Below are positions 45,123 to 53,791 of a DNA stretch of 64,000 nucleotides, in pieces (position 1 is the first letter of the stretch; every line of letters starts with the position of its first letter). The notes under the pieces are model-generated. The model was not told the DNA's origin and ran no database searches. It saw only the letters and a list, made by a program, of their open reading frames with translations. The translations under genes were made by a program, and so were the position numbers. Location of the stretch: positions 186,001 to 250,000 of the forward strand of contig NZ_UAWH01000005.1 in assembly GCF_900447045.1 (NCBI RefSeq). Reading direction: 5' to 3'. The DNA is from Clostridium paraputrificum (lineage in GTDB: Bacteria > Bacillota > Clostridia > Clostridiales > Clostridiaceae).

Positions 45123-46730
45123 GTGGACAAGTTCAATATGATCATTGAATTATTTGGAGGATTAGGTTTATTTCTATTTGGTATGAAACTGATGGGAGAT
45201 GGCCTAGAGAATGCAGCAGGAAATAAGTTGAAAAATATTCTGGAAAAGGTTACTAGTAACAAGTTTATTGGAGTATTAGTTGGAGCAGTTGTAACTGCTG
45301 TAATACAAAGTTCAAGTGCAACAACTGTAATGGTTGTAAGTTTTGTTAACGCTGGATTAATGACTTTAAGCCAAGCAACAGGAGTAATAATGGGTGCATG
45401 TATAGGAACTACTATAACAGCACAAATGGTTTCTTTTAATTTAAATCAATTAGCACCTATTTTCGTAGGTATTGGTGCAATAGCTCTATTATCAGTAAAG
45501 AAAAAGAAATCTAAAGATTTAGCTTCTATTGTATTAGGGTTTGGTATTTTGTTCTTAGGGATGGGTATAATGTCTGGTGCTATGAAGCCATTAACACAAT
45601 CAGATGCCTTTAAGAATGTTGTTGAAGTAATGGGAAGTAATAGATTCTTAGGCGTTCTAGCAGGACTTGGAATGACAGCTATAGTTCAAAGTTCATCAGC
45701 CACTACAGGTATGCTTATAGCTCTTGCAACAACAGGTTCTATAGATATACATGTAGCCTTACCTATCATATTAGGATGCAATATAGGAACATGTGTAACA
45801 GCATTATTGGCTTCAGCTAGTGCTAATAAAAAAGCAAAGAAAGCTGCAATAATACATTTATTATTTAAGGTGATAGGTGTAATAATAGTATTACCATTCT
45901 TAAATTATCTTGCTATTATAGTTGAGTATATAAATCCTACAGATGTAGCAAGACAAGTTGCTAATGCACATACTATATTCAATGTTTCTGTAACATTAAT
46001 CCTATTGCCATTAAGTGAGTATCTTATAAAGATTGTAGATGCTATGATGCCGGAGAATGAAGAGGATGAAGTAGAAACAGATAGATCAATATATCTTGAT
46101 AAAAATTTACTAGAAACTCCTATATTAGCTATTGGACAAGCTTATAAAGAGACAGTTAGAATGGGTGAGATAGCAAAGAAGAATATTGAAGAGGCAATGG
46201 ATGCACTTTTAAATAGTAATGAAGAAAAAGTAAAAGAGGTTTATAGGAGAGAAAAGGTAATAAATAATTTAGAACAAGAAATAACAGACTATCTTGTATT
46301 ATTGTCATCACATGAATTACCAGAGAAGGACAGTAAAATATTAAGTGCTACATTCCACGTTATTAATGATATAGAGAGAATTGGAGATCATGCTGAGAAC
46401 ATAGCTGATATGGCAATTGAAAAGATGAATAAAGAAATATATTTTGGAGAAGAAGCTACTGAAGAAGTGGTATCAATGTATAATAAGACACTAGAGGCAT
46501 TAACTTTAGCTATAGAGAGTTATAAGAATGAAGATAGTGAGGGTGCAAAAAGTATTTCTGTTATAGAAGAAAGAATAGATAAGTATGAAAAGAAGCTTAG
46601 AAATAATAATATTAAGAGATTAAATGAAAAATCATGTAATGCTAATTCTAGTACAATGTTCTTAGATTTAATAAGTAATTTAGAAAGAATAGGAGATCAT
46701 TCTAATAATATTGCTGAAGCAATTATGTAG
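45123..46730 (+). CDS. Na+/phosphate cotransporter family protein with PhoU tail
   Basis: A 535-residue membrane protein. Two inverted repeats each carry the QSSSATT motif (AVIQSSSATTVMVVS and AIVQSSSATTGMLIA) diagnostic of the NptA/PNaS family. The cytosolic C-terminus from about residue 335 is a PhoU-like helical domain (VINDIERIGDHAENIADMA, LERIGDHSNNIAEAI). Likely sodium-coupled phosphate transport. GTG start, with AAGGAG about 10 bases before it. Confidence 0.92.
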   Translation: MDKFNMIIELFGGLGLFLFGMKLMGDGLENAAGNKLKNILEKVTSNKFIGVLVGAVVTAVIQSSSATTVMVVSFVNAGLMTLSQATGVIMGACIGTTITAQMVSFNLNQLAPIFVGIGAIALLSVKKKKSKDLASIVLGFGILFLGMGIMSGAMKPLTQSDAFKNVVEVMGSNRFLGVLAGLGMTAIVQSSSATTGMLIALATTGSIDIHVALPIILGCNIGTCVTALLASASANKKAKKAAIIHLLFKVIGVIIVLPFLNYLAIIVEYINPTDVARQVANAHTIFNVSVTLILLPLSEYLIKIVDAMMPENEEDEVETDRSIYLDKNLLETPILAIGQAYKETVRMGEIAKKNIEEAMDALLNSNEEKVKEVYRREKVINNLEQEITDYLVLLSSHELPEKDSKILSATFHVINDIERIGDHAENIADMAIEKMNKEIYFGEEATEEVVSMYNKTLEALTLAIESYKNEDSEGAKSISVIEERIDKYEKKLRNNNIKRLNEKSCNANSSTMFLDLISNLERIGDHSNNIAEAIM

Positions 46731-46804
46731 TTAAGACTCTTTACCTTGTTAATATAAATTTTCATTGTTAAAATAATAATGGAATAATAATAGAGGTGAA
46801 GATA

Positions 46805-47845
46805 ATGGATTACGTTAATGACATAAATATAAATGAAGCTGTTATTCATATATTAGATAACAATAGCATAGAGCCTATCTTAAACGAATATAAGTTAGAG
46901 ATGGAAGAAGATACATATAAATTTATATATAAACATATAGAGAAATGTTTTAATGATGAAGAATTAAAATATGCTAAATTTAATGAAGAGAGAAATATTG
47001 TTAAAGAAATTGGTCAAGATTATCTTAATGGAGAGAATAATGATTTAATTACTCTTTCTAAAGAATTGTCTAGGCAGTTATTTTCTATAATGAAGGGAAA
47101 TGTAAATATACCTTCTTGTGATTTAATTGTGGCATCTATAATAACAGACCAAGGCCCTATGATTGCTATATTAAAGATGGATTATGTAAAGAATTTTACT
47201 CATGAAATAGAATTTGTTGATGATAAGATTGGAATTGGTATAGTTCCACAAGCAGCAGGTTTACCTGGAAGTGGTCAGAAGATACAAAAAGCAGCATTTA
47301 TAAAACCTATAAAAGAAGAAGATACATATAATTTAATGGTGCTAGATAAACAGAAGAAGAGCAAAGAAGAAGATGAATATGGGGCTAATTATTTTATAAA
47401 CAGCTTCTTAGGTTGTACTATTGTAGCTAATGAAAGGGATATGACTAAAACATTTTTAAAAGCTGCAGAAACATGGACTAGAAAAAACTTTTCTGAAGAT
47501 GCTGTTACTGCAGAAAAGGTAAGAACGACTGTAAAGGGAAAACTTAAGGAAGAGGATATAGTTAACATAGATGAACTATCTCATGAATTGTTTAAGGATG
47601 AGCCAAAAGCAAAAGAAGAGTTCTGCACTTTTGTAAAAGCTCAAGGATTAAATGATGATGTTCAAGTAGATAAAACATGGGTAGAAAAGAAACTAAAAAG
47701 AGTAAGGCTTAAGATAGATAAGGATATAGATCTTTACATAAATGAAGAAGTGTATCATGATAATAATAGATTTGAAATTCAACGTAATGGAGATGGAAGT
47801 ATAAACATGATAATAAAACATGTTATGAATTATATAGAAAAATAG
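46805..47845 (+). CDS. nucleoid-associated protein (NdpA/YejK family)
   Basis: A 346-residue cytosolic protein related to the 37-kDa nucleoid-associated family. It has the typical block GNVNIPSCDLIVASI, a central GIGIVPQAAGLPGSGQKIQKAAFIK segment and a C-terminal half with helical and beta parts. DNA binding is known for the enterobacterial homologue; the role in Clostridium is unknown. The ATG at 46805 is chosen because AGGTGA lies just before it; the upstream in-frame GTG overlaps that site. A bidirectional terminator follows. Confidence 0.8.
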   Translation: MDYVNDININEAVIHILDNNSIEPILNEYKLEMEEDTYKFIYKHIEKCFNDEELKYAKFNEERNIVKEIGQDYLNGENNDLITLSKELSRQLFSIMKGNVNIPSCDLIVASIITDQGPMIAILKMDYVKNFTHEIEFVDDKIGIGIVPQAAGLPGSGQKIQKAAFIKPIKEEDTYNLMVLDKQKKSKEEDEYGANYFINSFLGCTIVANERDMTKTFLKAAETWTRKNFSEDAVTAEKVRTTVKGKLKEEDIVNIDELSHELFKDEPKAKEEFCTFVKAQGLNDDVQVDKTWVEKKLKRVRLKIDKDIDLYINEEVYHDNNRFEIQRNGDGSINMIIKHVMNYIEK

Positions 47846-47856
47846 GTACAAGGTAC

Positions 47857-47887
47857 AAAAAGCTCGCCGAATGGCGAGCTTTTTTCC
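47857..47887. terminator. bidirectional terminator between the nucleoid protein gene and apbE
   Basis: An 8-bp GC-rich stem, AGCTCGCC (47861-47868) with GGCGAGCT (47873-47880), has an A-run on the left and a T-run on the right. Confidence 0.92.
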
Positions 47888-47904
47888 TTACCTTTTTACC
47901 TTAA

Positions 47905-48945
47905 TTAGTTCATTATCTCAAAATCATCATTTGTTAATTTAAATATTTCTTGAGAACCTTCTGTTAAGTAAATCTTATGGTCCTTTGTGATAAAGATTGC
48001 TTCTGTATCAGGTTGTGAGTTTATAAATTCCAATCCTTTAGTTATTCCCATAGAAAAAACTGAAGTAGAAAGGGCATCGCCATCTATAGATTTATCACTA
48101 ATTATAGTAACTCCAGCTATTTCATTATCATAAGGATATCCGCTTTCTGGAGATAAGATATGATGATATTTCACTCCGTCTTGTTCTATGAAACGTTCAT
48201 ATATTCCAGAGGTAACTATTGACTTATCTTTTACATTTATGGATCCTACTATTTCTCCACGAGTTTGATCAGGGTTTTGAATTCCTATTCTCCATAGTGT
48301 ATTTTCAGATTTTTCGCCTAATGCATAGATATTTCCTCCTAAGTCGATAATAGCTTTTTCTACGCCTTCATCTTTTAGGGTTTGAGCAATAACATCTGCA
48401 GTATATCCTTTTGCTATTCCCCCTAAATCTATAATCATACCAGGTTTTTTTAAAAATACAGTTTTTTCAGAATCATTAATTTCTACATCTTTATAGTTTA
48501 TGTATTTAAGGGTTCCTTTTATTTCATCAAGTGTAGGGACTTTTGCTTCTGGTAGTCCTATACTCCATAGTTTAACTAGGGGACCAATAGTTATATCAAA
48601 GGAGCCATTGGTAAGACTAGAGTATTCTAAACCTTTTTTTATTATATTATAAGTATCATCACTTACTTTTACAGGTTTTATTCCAGAGTTATTATTAACT
48701 TCATCTAGCTCAGTACCATCCATATTTATACTAACAAGTTGTTCTATTTTTTTTACTTCTTCAAAAGCCTTATCTATTATTTTTTCACTTTTATTATCAT
48801 ATAGGGTAACTGTTACAACAGTTCCCATGAAATATTCAGTTTTAGAAAGTGGTTTTGAATCATCTTTACTATTAGTACATCCGATAAGAGAAAAAATAAG
48901 AAAAATTCCTATTAATAAGCTGATTACTTTATTTCTATTTTTCAT
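47905..48945 (-). CDS. apbE: FAD:protein FMN transferase (ApbE/FmnB)
   Basis: Lipoprotein of 346 residues (lipobox LIGC, Cys23) that covalently attaches FMN from FAD to a Thr of extracytoplasmic flavoproteins. Family motifs are YFMGTVVTVTLYD, DITIGPLVKLWSIG, IDLGGIAKGYTAD, ALIDLGGNIYALG-like and the metal-binding GDALSTSVFSMG. The likely substrate, an FMN-binding lipoprotein, is encoded just upstream on the same strand. In Listeria the equivalent FmnB serves extracellular electron transfer. Confidence 0.95.
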   Translation of the reverse strand: MKNRNKVISLLIGIFLIFSLIGCTNSKDDSKPLSKTEYFMGTVVTVTLYDNKSEKIIDKAFEEVKKIEQLVSINMDGTELDEVNNNSGIKPVKVSDDTYNIIKKGLEYSSLTNGSFDITIGPLVKLWSIGLPEAKVPTLDEIKGTLKYINYKDVEINDSEKTVFLKKPGMIIDLGGIAKGYTADVIAQTLKDEGVEKAIIDLGGNIYALGEKSENTLWRIGIQNPDQTRGEIVGSINVKDKSIVTSGIYERFIEQDGVKYHHILSPESGYPYDNEIAGVTIISDKSIDGDALSTSVFSMGITKGLEFINSQPDTEAIFITKDHKIYLTEGSQEIFKLTNDDFEIMN

Positions 48946-48999
48946 AAGTTACCTCCTAAGATTTATTATATTTAGTATTCCCAAAGATAATATAATATG

Positions 49000-49035
49000 T
49001 AGAAAAAAAGACCTTAGGGAATCCCTAAAGTCTTT
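49000..49035 (-). terminator. terminator between the FMN-lipoprotein gene and apbE
   Basis: On the minus strand a 13-bp stem with one mismatch (49007-49019 with 49023-49035, AAAGACTTTAGGG arm) is followed by a run of T residues. The abundant lipoprotein mRNA would end here, with limited read-through into apbE. Confidence 0.85.
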
Positions 49036-49049
49036 GAATATGGATTAAA

Positions 49050-49496
49050 CTATTCCACTATAGCCTTTTCAGTATTTCCAGCTGTAGCATTTTCGATAGC
49101 TTTAGCAGCTAATTTCTTGAAATTATTGCTTGAGCTTGTAGCACCAGTGAAAGCATCAACTTCTGCAGATTGCTTTTCAACGATAGCTTTTTCTAATGCT
49201 GGGAAAGCTTCTTCAGGGTTTGTAACCTTTCCGAATTCTTTCATCTTCTTGTTGTATTCTGCATCAGATTGCTTTGAAGCTCCTTCAGTGCTTATTTCAT
49301 CATAGTCAGCAGCAACAATCTTACCATCTTTAACTTCTAAAGTTAAAGTTGACTTGTATCCGTTTTTATCAGCTGCAGCAGCTTCAACTTCGTACTTACC
49401 ATCTTTCATTCCTTCTTCTTTGCTTCCGCATCCTGCTAAAACAGCAACAGAAAGCATTGTAGCAGCAACTAAGCTTAAAATTCTCTTTTTGTTCAT
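49050..49496 (-). CDS. FMN-binding lipoprotein (PplA-like)
   Basis: A 148-residue lipoprotein with lipobox VLAGC (Cys23) and one FMN-binding domain. The domain begins DGKYEVEAAAADKNGYKSTL and ends with the flavinylation motif AFTGATSSSNNF (residues about 116-127), where ApbE would link FMN to the Thr before the second Ser/Thr. Listeria PplA has two such domains; this one has one. Its neighbours are ApbE, NDH-2 and EetAB, supporting a role as the surface electron carrier. GGGGGAT precedes the ATG. Confidence 0.88.
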   Translation of the reverse strand: MNKKRILSLVAATMLSVAVLAGCGSKEEGMKDGKYEVEAAAADKNGYKSTLTLEVKDGKIVAADYDEISTEGASKQSDAEYNKKMKEFGKVTNPEEAFPALEKAIVEKQSAEVDAFTGATSSSNNFKKLAAKAIENATAGNTEKAIVE

Positions 49497-49852
49497 GAGT
49501 AAAATCCCCCTTAAAAAAATAACATTTTTATATTACGTTAAAATTATGACAAGTGAATGTCGAAAAAGTTTTCAAATTCGACATTACTAGTTAATTATAC
49601 ACAAAAAACAAACTAATGGGTATTAAAATAAGTTATGGTACATTAATAATTCTTATAACAAATTTGATTTAATTAAAGAAAAAGGTAGTAATATCAATGG
49701 GTTTAGGGAATTTGTATAAAAAAGTAAAAATATAAGAGGTATATGATACTAGTTTATTCTTATAGACATACCATATAGAAATCTATAGAATCAGATTTGT
49801 TGTTTTGGTTAAGTTTTATTTTTAACAAAAAATTTATATATGAGGTGAAATT
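49497..49852. promoter_or_regulatory. divergent control region of the electron-transfer locus
   Basis: A 356-base gap between the divergent lipoprotein and NDH-2 genes. It holds a perfect 9-base inverted repeat, AATGTCGAA (49556-49564) and TTCGACATT (49577-49585), in the probable leader of the lipoprotein gene, next to a minus-strand TATAAT (about 49596-49601). It could be an mRNA 5' hairpin or an operator. The rest is AT-rich without a clear ORF or known riboswitch. Confidence 0.5.
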
Positions 49853-51724
49853 ATGTCAGATAAGAAAAACATCCTTATATTAGGTGCTGGATATGGTGGA
49901 GTCCATGTAGCTAAAAAATTAGCAAAAAAATATAAGAAGAATAATAATGTAGAAATTACATTAATTGATAAGAATCCATTCCATACATTAATGACTGAAT
50001 TACATGAAGTAGCAGGAGGAAGAGTTCATCCTGAATCAGTTCAAATTGAATTAAGTAAAATATTTGCTAGAACAAAGGTTAATGTTGTTACTGATTTAAT
50101 AGAAAAAGTTGATACTGATAATAAAACAGTAAAAACTACAAATGGTAACTATACTTATGACTATCTAGTAGTAGGTACAGGAAGTGAACCAGCATTCTTT
50201 GGTGTTCCAGGAGTAAAAGAAAATGGATTTACTTTATGGTCATTTGAAGATGCTATGAAAATTAGACATCACGTTCAAAAAATGTTCAAGCTTGCAGCTA
50301 AAGAAAGAAATGAAGCTAAGAGAAAAGAAATGCTTACATTTGTAGTGGCTGGTTCTGGTTTCACAGGAATAGAAATGGCTGGAGAACTTTTAGAGTGGAA
50401 GACTAGATTAGCTAAAGAACATAATGTTGACGAAAATGAAGTAAGACTAATGGTTGTTGAAGCTATGGGAACTATTCTTAACATGTTAGATAGAAAACAA
50501 GCTGATAAGGCTGAAAAGTACATGGTTAAGAAGGGAATGACTATTCTTAAGAATAGCCCAATAGTTGAAGTTGCTCCAAATAAAATAGTGTTAAAGAGTG
50601 GAGAAGAAATCGAAACTAACACATTAATTTGGACATGCGGTATTCAAGCAAATGAAGAAGTTAAAGAATATGGGTTAGAAACTGCAAGAGCTGGTAGATT
50701 AGCTACTAACGAATTTATGCAAGCAGTTAATAAAGAAGAAGTATTCGTAGTTGGTGACTTAAACTACTATGAAGAAGAAGAAGGAAAAGGAACGCCTCAA
50801 ATAGTTGAAGCTGCAATTCAAACTGGTGATGTTATCGCTAAGAATATAATAGCTTTAATGGATAAGAAGAAGGATTTAACTAAGTTTAAATCAAACTACC
50901 ATGGATTTATGGTATCAATAGGTGGTAAGTACTGTGTTGCTAACTTAGCTGGAATCAAGCTTGCTGGATTCTTTGCAATGATAATGAAGCATTTAGTTAA
51001 CTTACACTACTTATGGGGTGTTAACAATGTTAATGCTTGTTATCACTACCTACAACATGAATTCTTCTCAATGGAAGATAACAGATGCATAATGAGAGGT
51101 CATTTATCATCTAAGTCAAATAGATTATGGTTAGTACCATTAAGATTATATATTGGTGTACTTTGGTTATTAGAAGGTCTTAAGAAATTTGTTGGTGAAG
51201 GAACATGGGAAAATCATGGAATAAAAGCTTTATTTAATGGAAACATGGTTGGTGGAGACAGCTGGTTAAAGGCTGGAAACATTAAAATGCCATTTGCTTG
51301 GTTACAAACTGCTGCTGATTCAGGTGCTTCTGCATCAGGAGAAGCAACAACTGAATTTGCAACTCCAATATTAGAAAAAATGCCTAAGTTCTATGAAGCA
51401 ATAATGCAAATATTTATACCAAACCCAGAAATAGCTGTTTGGTTCCAAAGAATCGTTGTTATAACTGAAATTGGTATAGGTTTATGCTTAATCGCAGGAT
51501 TATTCACATTCTTAGCTTCAGGAGCATCTGCATTTATGGTATGTAACTTTGTTCTTTCAGCTATGGCAGGATGGGATATACTATGGTTCTTCTTCGGTTC
51601 AATTGCTTTAATGGGCGGAGCTGGTAGAACATTTGGATTAGATTATTATGTTATGCCATGGATAAATAAGATTGCTGGTAACTGGTGGTTAGGTAAGAGA
51701 GTTCCAGTTTATAAACAAAAATAG
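49853..51724 (+). CDS. ndh2: type II NADH dehydrogenase with membrane C-terminal domain (Ndh2)
   Basis: A 623-residue flavoprotein that passes electrons from NADH to a membrane quinone. FAD-binding GAGYGGVHVAKKLAKK is at residue 11, the NADH-binding VVAGSGFTGIEMAGEL at about 163, and VFVVGDLNYY plus PQIVEAAIQTGDV complete the FAD site. From about residue 420 a membrane domain follows with several helices (LWLVPLRLYIGVLWLLEGLKKF, GIGLCLIAGLFTFLASG), resembling DoxX. This two-part form and length match Listeria Ndh2 of the flavin-based electron transfer system. AGGTGA precedes the ATG. Confidence 0.93.
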   Translation: MSDKKNILILGAGYGGVHVAKKLAKKYKKNNNVEITLIDKNPFHTLMTELHEVAGGRVHPESVQIELSKIFARTKVNVVTDLIEKVDTDNKTVKTTNGNYTYDYLVVGTGSEPAFFGVPGVKENGFTLWSFEDAMKIRHHVQKMFKLAAKERNEAKRKEMLTFVVAGSGFTGIEMAGELLEWKTRLAKEHNVDENEVRLMVVEAMGTILNMLDRKQADKAEKYMVKKGMTILKNSPIVEVAPNKIVLKSGEEIETNTLIWTCGIQANEEVKEYGLETARAGRLATNEFMQAVNKEEVFVVGDLNYYEEEEGKGTPQIVEAAIQTGDVIAKNIIALMDKKKDLTKFKSNYHGFMVSIGGKYCVANLAGIKLAGFFAMIMKHLVNLHYLWGVNNVNACYHYLQHEFFSMEDNRCIMRGHLSSKSNRLWLVPLRLYIGVLWLLEGLKKFVGEGTWENHGIKALFNGNMVGGDSWLKAGNIKMPFAWLQTAADSGASASGEATTEFATPILEKMPKFYEAIMQIFIPNPEIAVWFQRIVVITEIGIGLCLIAGLFTFLASGASAFMVCNFVLSAMAGWDILWFFFGSIALMGGAGRTFGLDYYVMPWINKIAGNWWLGKRVPVYKQK

Positions 51725-51740
51725 TAATTTGACATAAATA

Positions 51741-51775
51741 AGGATAGGATGGTAGATAACCATCCTTACCTTATT
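51741..51775 (+). terminator. hairpin between ndh2 and eetA, possible partial terminator
   Basis: A 7-bp stem, GGATGGT (51747-51753) with ACCATCC (51759-51765), is extended by weaker pairs and followed by T-rich but interrupted sequence. It may reduce, not stop, transcription into the next genes. Confidence 0.6.
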
Positions 51776-51852
51776 TTATTTTTGAAGTTATAATAAGATA
51801 GACAAGCCTATGTTATATAAATAACATAAGGATATAAAGGTGAGGATATTTT

Positions 51853-52251
51853 ATGTTTAAAGATAAGAATATTTTTAAAAAATGGGATATTATAATAATA
51901 ATTCTATTATTATTAGGATCATTTACACCTGAAATAATTTTGGGTGCAAAAATGAAAAAAGATTATAATATTACATACGCTGAAATTACTATAGGTGGCA
52001 AGCTATATAAAAAGGTAGCACTTACGGGACATAAGGGAGAAGAAACTATAGAAGTAAACACTAAGTGGGGTAATAATTTGATACTTGTAAAAGATGAGCA
52101 GATAGCAGTAGTAGATGCAGATTGTTCAGATCAGGTATGTTTAGAGCCAGGATTTATATCAAAACCAGGCCAAAGCATAGTATGCTTACCTCACAGAGTA
52201 ATGGTACAAGTTATCGGAGAAAATGACGATGATATAATACTTTCATATTAG
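51853..52251 (+). CDS. eetA: NusG domain II protein (EetA-like)
   Basis: A 132-residue protein with one N-terminal membrane helix (IIIIILLLLGSFTPEIIL) and an extracytoplasmic NusG-domain-II-like fold. Two Cys occur in DADCSDQVCLEPGFI and another in GQSIVCLPHRVMVQV, the typical pattern of the family. It lies between Ndh2 and the EetB gene in the same order as in Listeria, where EetA is needed for electron transfer to the surface. Confidence 0.85.
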   Translation: MFKDKNIFKKWDIIIIILLLLGSFTPEIILGAKMKKDYNITYAEITIGGKLYKKVALTGHKGEETIEVNTKWGNNLILVKDEQIAVVDADCSDQVCLEPGFISKPGQSIVCLPHRVMVQVIGENDDDIILSY

Positions 52252-52263
52252 GAGAAAAAACAA

Positions 52264-52782
52264 ATGAAGAGAAGTAGAAAAATTGTATATATAGGTCTAT
52301 TAGTATCTCAAGCACTTGTTTTACATATTTTTGAAAATATGATTCCAGTACCCTTTGTTACTCCAGGGGCAAAACTTGGACTAGCCAATCTTGTGACAGT
52401 TTTAGCTTTATATACTTTAAGCAAAAAAGAAGCATTGTTGGTGCTATTTTTAAGATTAACTTTAGGGTCTATCTTTGGTGGAAGTCTTTCAGCATTTATG
52501 TACAGTGCTGCAGGTGGAATTTTAAGCTTTTTATCTATGGTTTTTATAAAAGAAGTATTTAAGGACAAGATAAGTATAATAGGTGTTAGTGCATCTGGTG
52601 CTGTATTTCATAATATTGGACAAATTTTAGTAGCTTCTGCAATTGTACATAATATAGGTGTTACACTATATTTACCGGTATTATCTATAGTTGGTATATT
52701 AACTGGAATATTTATAGGAATTACATCAAATTATTTAGTTGAACATTTAAAAAAAATACCATATTTCAAACAAGTTACATGA
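52264..52782 (+). CDS. eetB: Gx transporter family membrane protein (EetB-like)
   Basis: A 172-residue membrane protein with about five helices. It has the PVPFVTPGAKLGLANLVTVLAL motif, then LFLRLTLGSIFGGSLSAFMYSAAGG, typical of the Gx transporter/heptaprenyl-diphosphate synthase component I family, which resembles ECF-type S components. In Listeria EetB works with EetA. It starts 12 bases after eetA with AGGAG before the ATG. Confidence 0.87.
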   Translation: MKRSRKIVYIGLLVSQALVLHIFENMIPVPFVTPGAKLGLANLVTVLALYTLSKKEALLVLFLRLTLGSIFGGSLSAFMYSAAGGILSFLSMVFIKEVFKDKISIIGVSASGAVFHNIGQILVASAIVHNIGVTLYLPVLSIVGILTGIFIGITSNYLVEHLKKIPYFKQVT

Positions 52783-52793
52783 GGTAAATAGAT

Positions 52794-53759
52794 ATGGATA
52801 AGATTTGGGATAACTATGTTGAAGTAAAAAGAGAATTAGAAGACATAGTTGCTTTAATGAAGAAAGAAACAAAATGCAAAGATAAAGTTATAGAAAATTC
52901 TATAAAAGATTTAATTGAATCAGGCGGCAAAATGGTTAGACCAGCCTTTGTTATAATTGGATCTCACTTTGGTAATAGAGATAAGGAAAGAGTAAAAGCT
53001 TTAGGTGCTGTATTAGAATTATTTCATATGGCAACCTTAGTTCATGATGATGTTATAGATGATGCTAAGTTAAGAAGAGGTAATGAAACAGTTCAATCAA
53101 GGTATGGAAAAGATTATGCAGTTTATATAGGAGATTACCTATTCTGTGTATGTTTTAAGATATTAGCTAGCAATGCATCTTTAGCAAGCATAAAAATGGA
53201 TTCTAAGTCAATGTCTAGAATTTGTATGGGTGAAGTTAATCAACTTAATTCTAGATTTTCTACTAAGTTGTCAGTAAAGGATTATTTAAGTAGAATATCA
53301 GGTAAAACCGCAGAATTATTCTCATTGTCTCTATATTTAGGAGCAGCTGAAAGTGGTTGTGAAAAAAAACTTGCTAAAAGATTATGGAATATAGGACATA
53401 ATATTGGAATGGCATTTCAAATTATTGATGATGTTTTAGATTATGTAGGTAATGATGAGAGTATTAAGAAGTCAGCAGCAAATGATTTAAAGCAAGGTAT
53501 TTTTACCATACCATTTATTTATGCTTATAATAATGATAAAGATGCTTTTAAGAAATACTTAGAAGCTGATTCTATAACTAATAATGAAGTAAAAGAAATA
53601 ATTGAATTGGTAAAGCAAAATAATGGAGTAAATAAAGCGATAGATTTAGCTCAAAAGTATACGGACAAAGCTTTTAAAGATATAGATAAGCTGCCTGAAA
53701 ATGAATATAAAGAGGTGCTAAGAGCACTTGCAGAAAAATTAATACTTAGAAAATATTAA
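52794..53759 (+). CDS. polyprenyl diphosphate synthase (DmkB-like)
   Basis: A trans-polyprenyl synthase of 321 residues. The first Asp-rich motif is VHDDVIDDAKLRRG (residues about 83-96) and the second is FQIIDDVLDYVG. A GGKMVRP motif occurs near residue 45. Next to EetB it probably makes the prenyl tail of demethylmenaquinone used by Ndh2, as DmkB does in Listeria. A prenyltransferase (DmkA) is not in the window. A bidirectional terminator follows directly. Confidence 0.9.
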   Translation: MDKIWDNYVEVKRELEDIVALMKKETKCKDKVIENSIKDLIESGGKMVRPAFVIIGSHFGNRDKERVKALGAVLELFHMATLVHDDVIDDAKLRRGNETVQSRYGKDYAVYIGDYLFCVCFKILASNASLASIKMDSKSMSRICMGEVNQLNSRFSTKLSVKDYLSRISGKTAELFSLSLYLGAAESGCEKKLAKRLWNIGHNIGMAFQIIDDVLDYVGNDESIKKSAANDLKQGIFTIPFIYAYNNDKDAFKKYLEADSITNNEVKEIIELVKQNNGVNKAIDLAQKYTDKAFKDIDKLPENEYKEVLRALAEKLILRKY

Positions 53760-53791
53760 AAGGATTCTTAAGATTTTAAGAATCCTTTTAT
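53758..53791. terminator. bidirectional terminator between the polyprenyl synthase and LysR genes
   Basis: A 13-bp perfect stem (about 53759-53771 with 53776-53788, AAAGGATTCTTAA and its complement) has A residues on the left and T on the right. It includes the stop codon of the LysR gene. Confidence 0.85.

Noticed and set aside
49612..49680. Short ORF (18 codons) in the ndh2 upstream region
   Set aside because: No ribosome site and no special composition.
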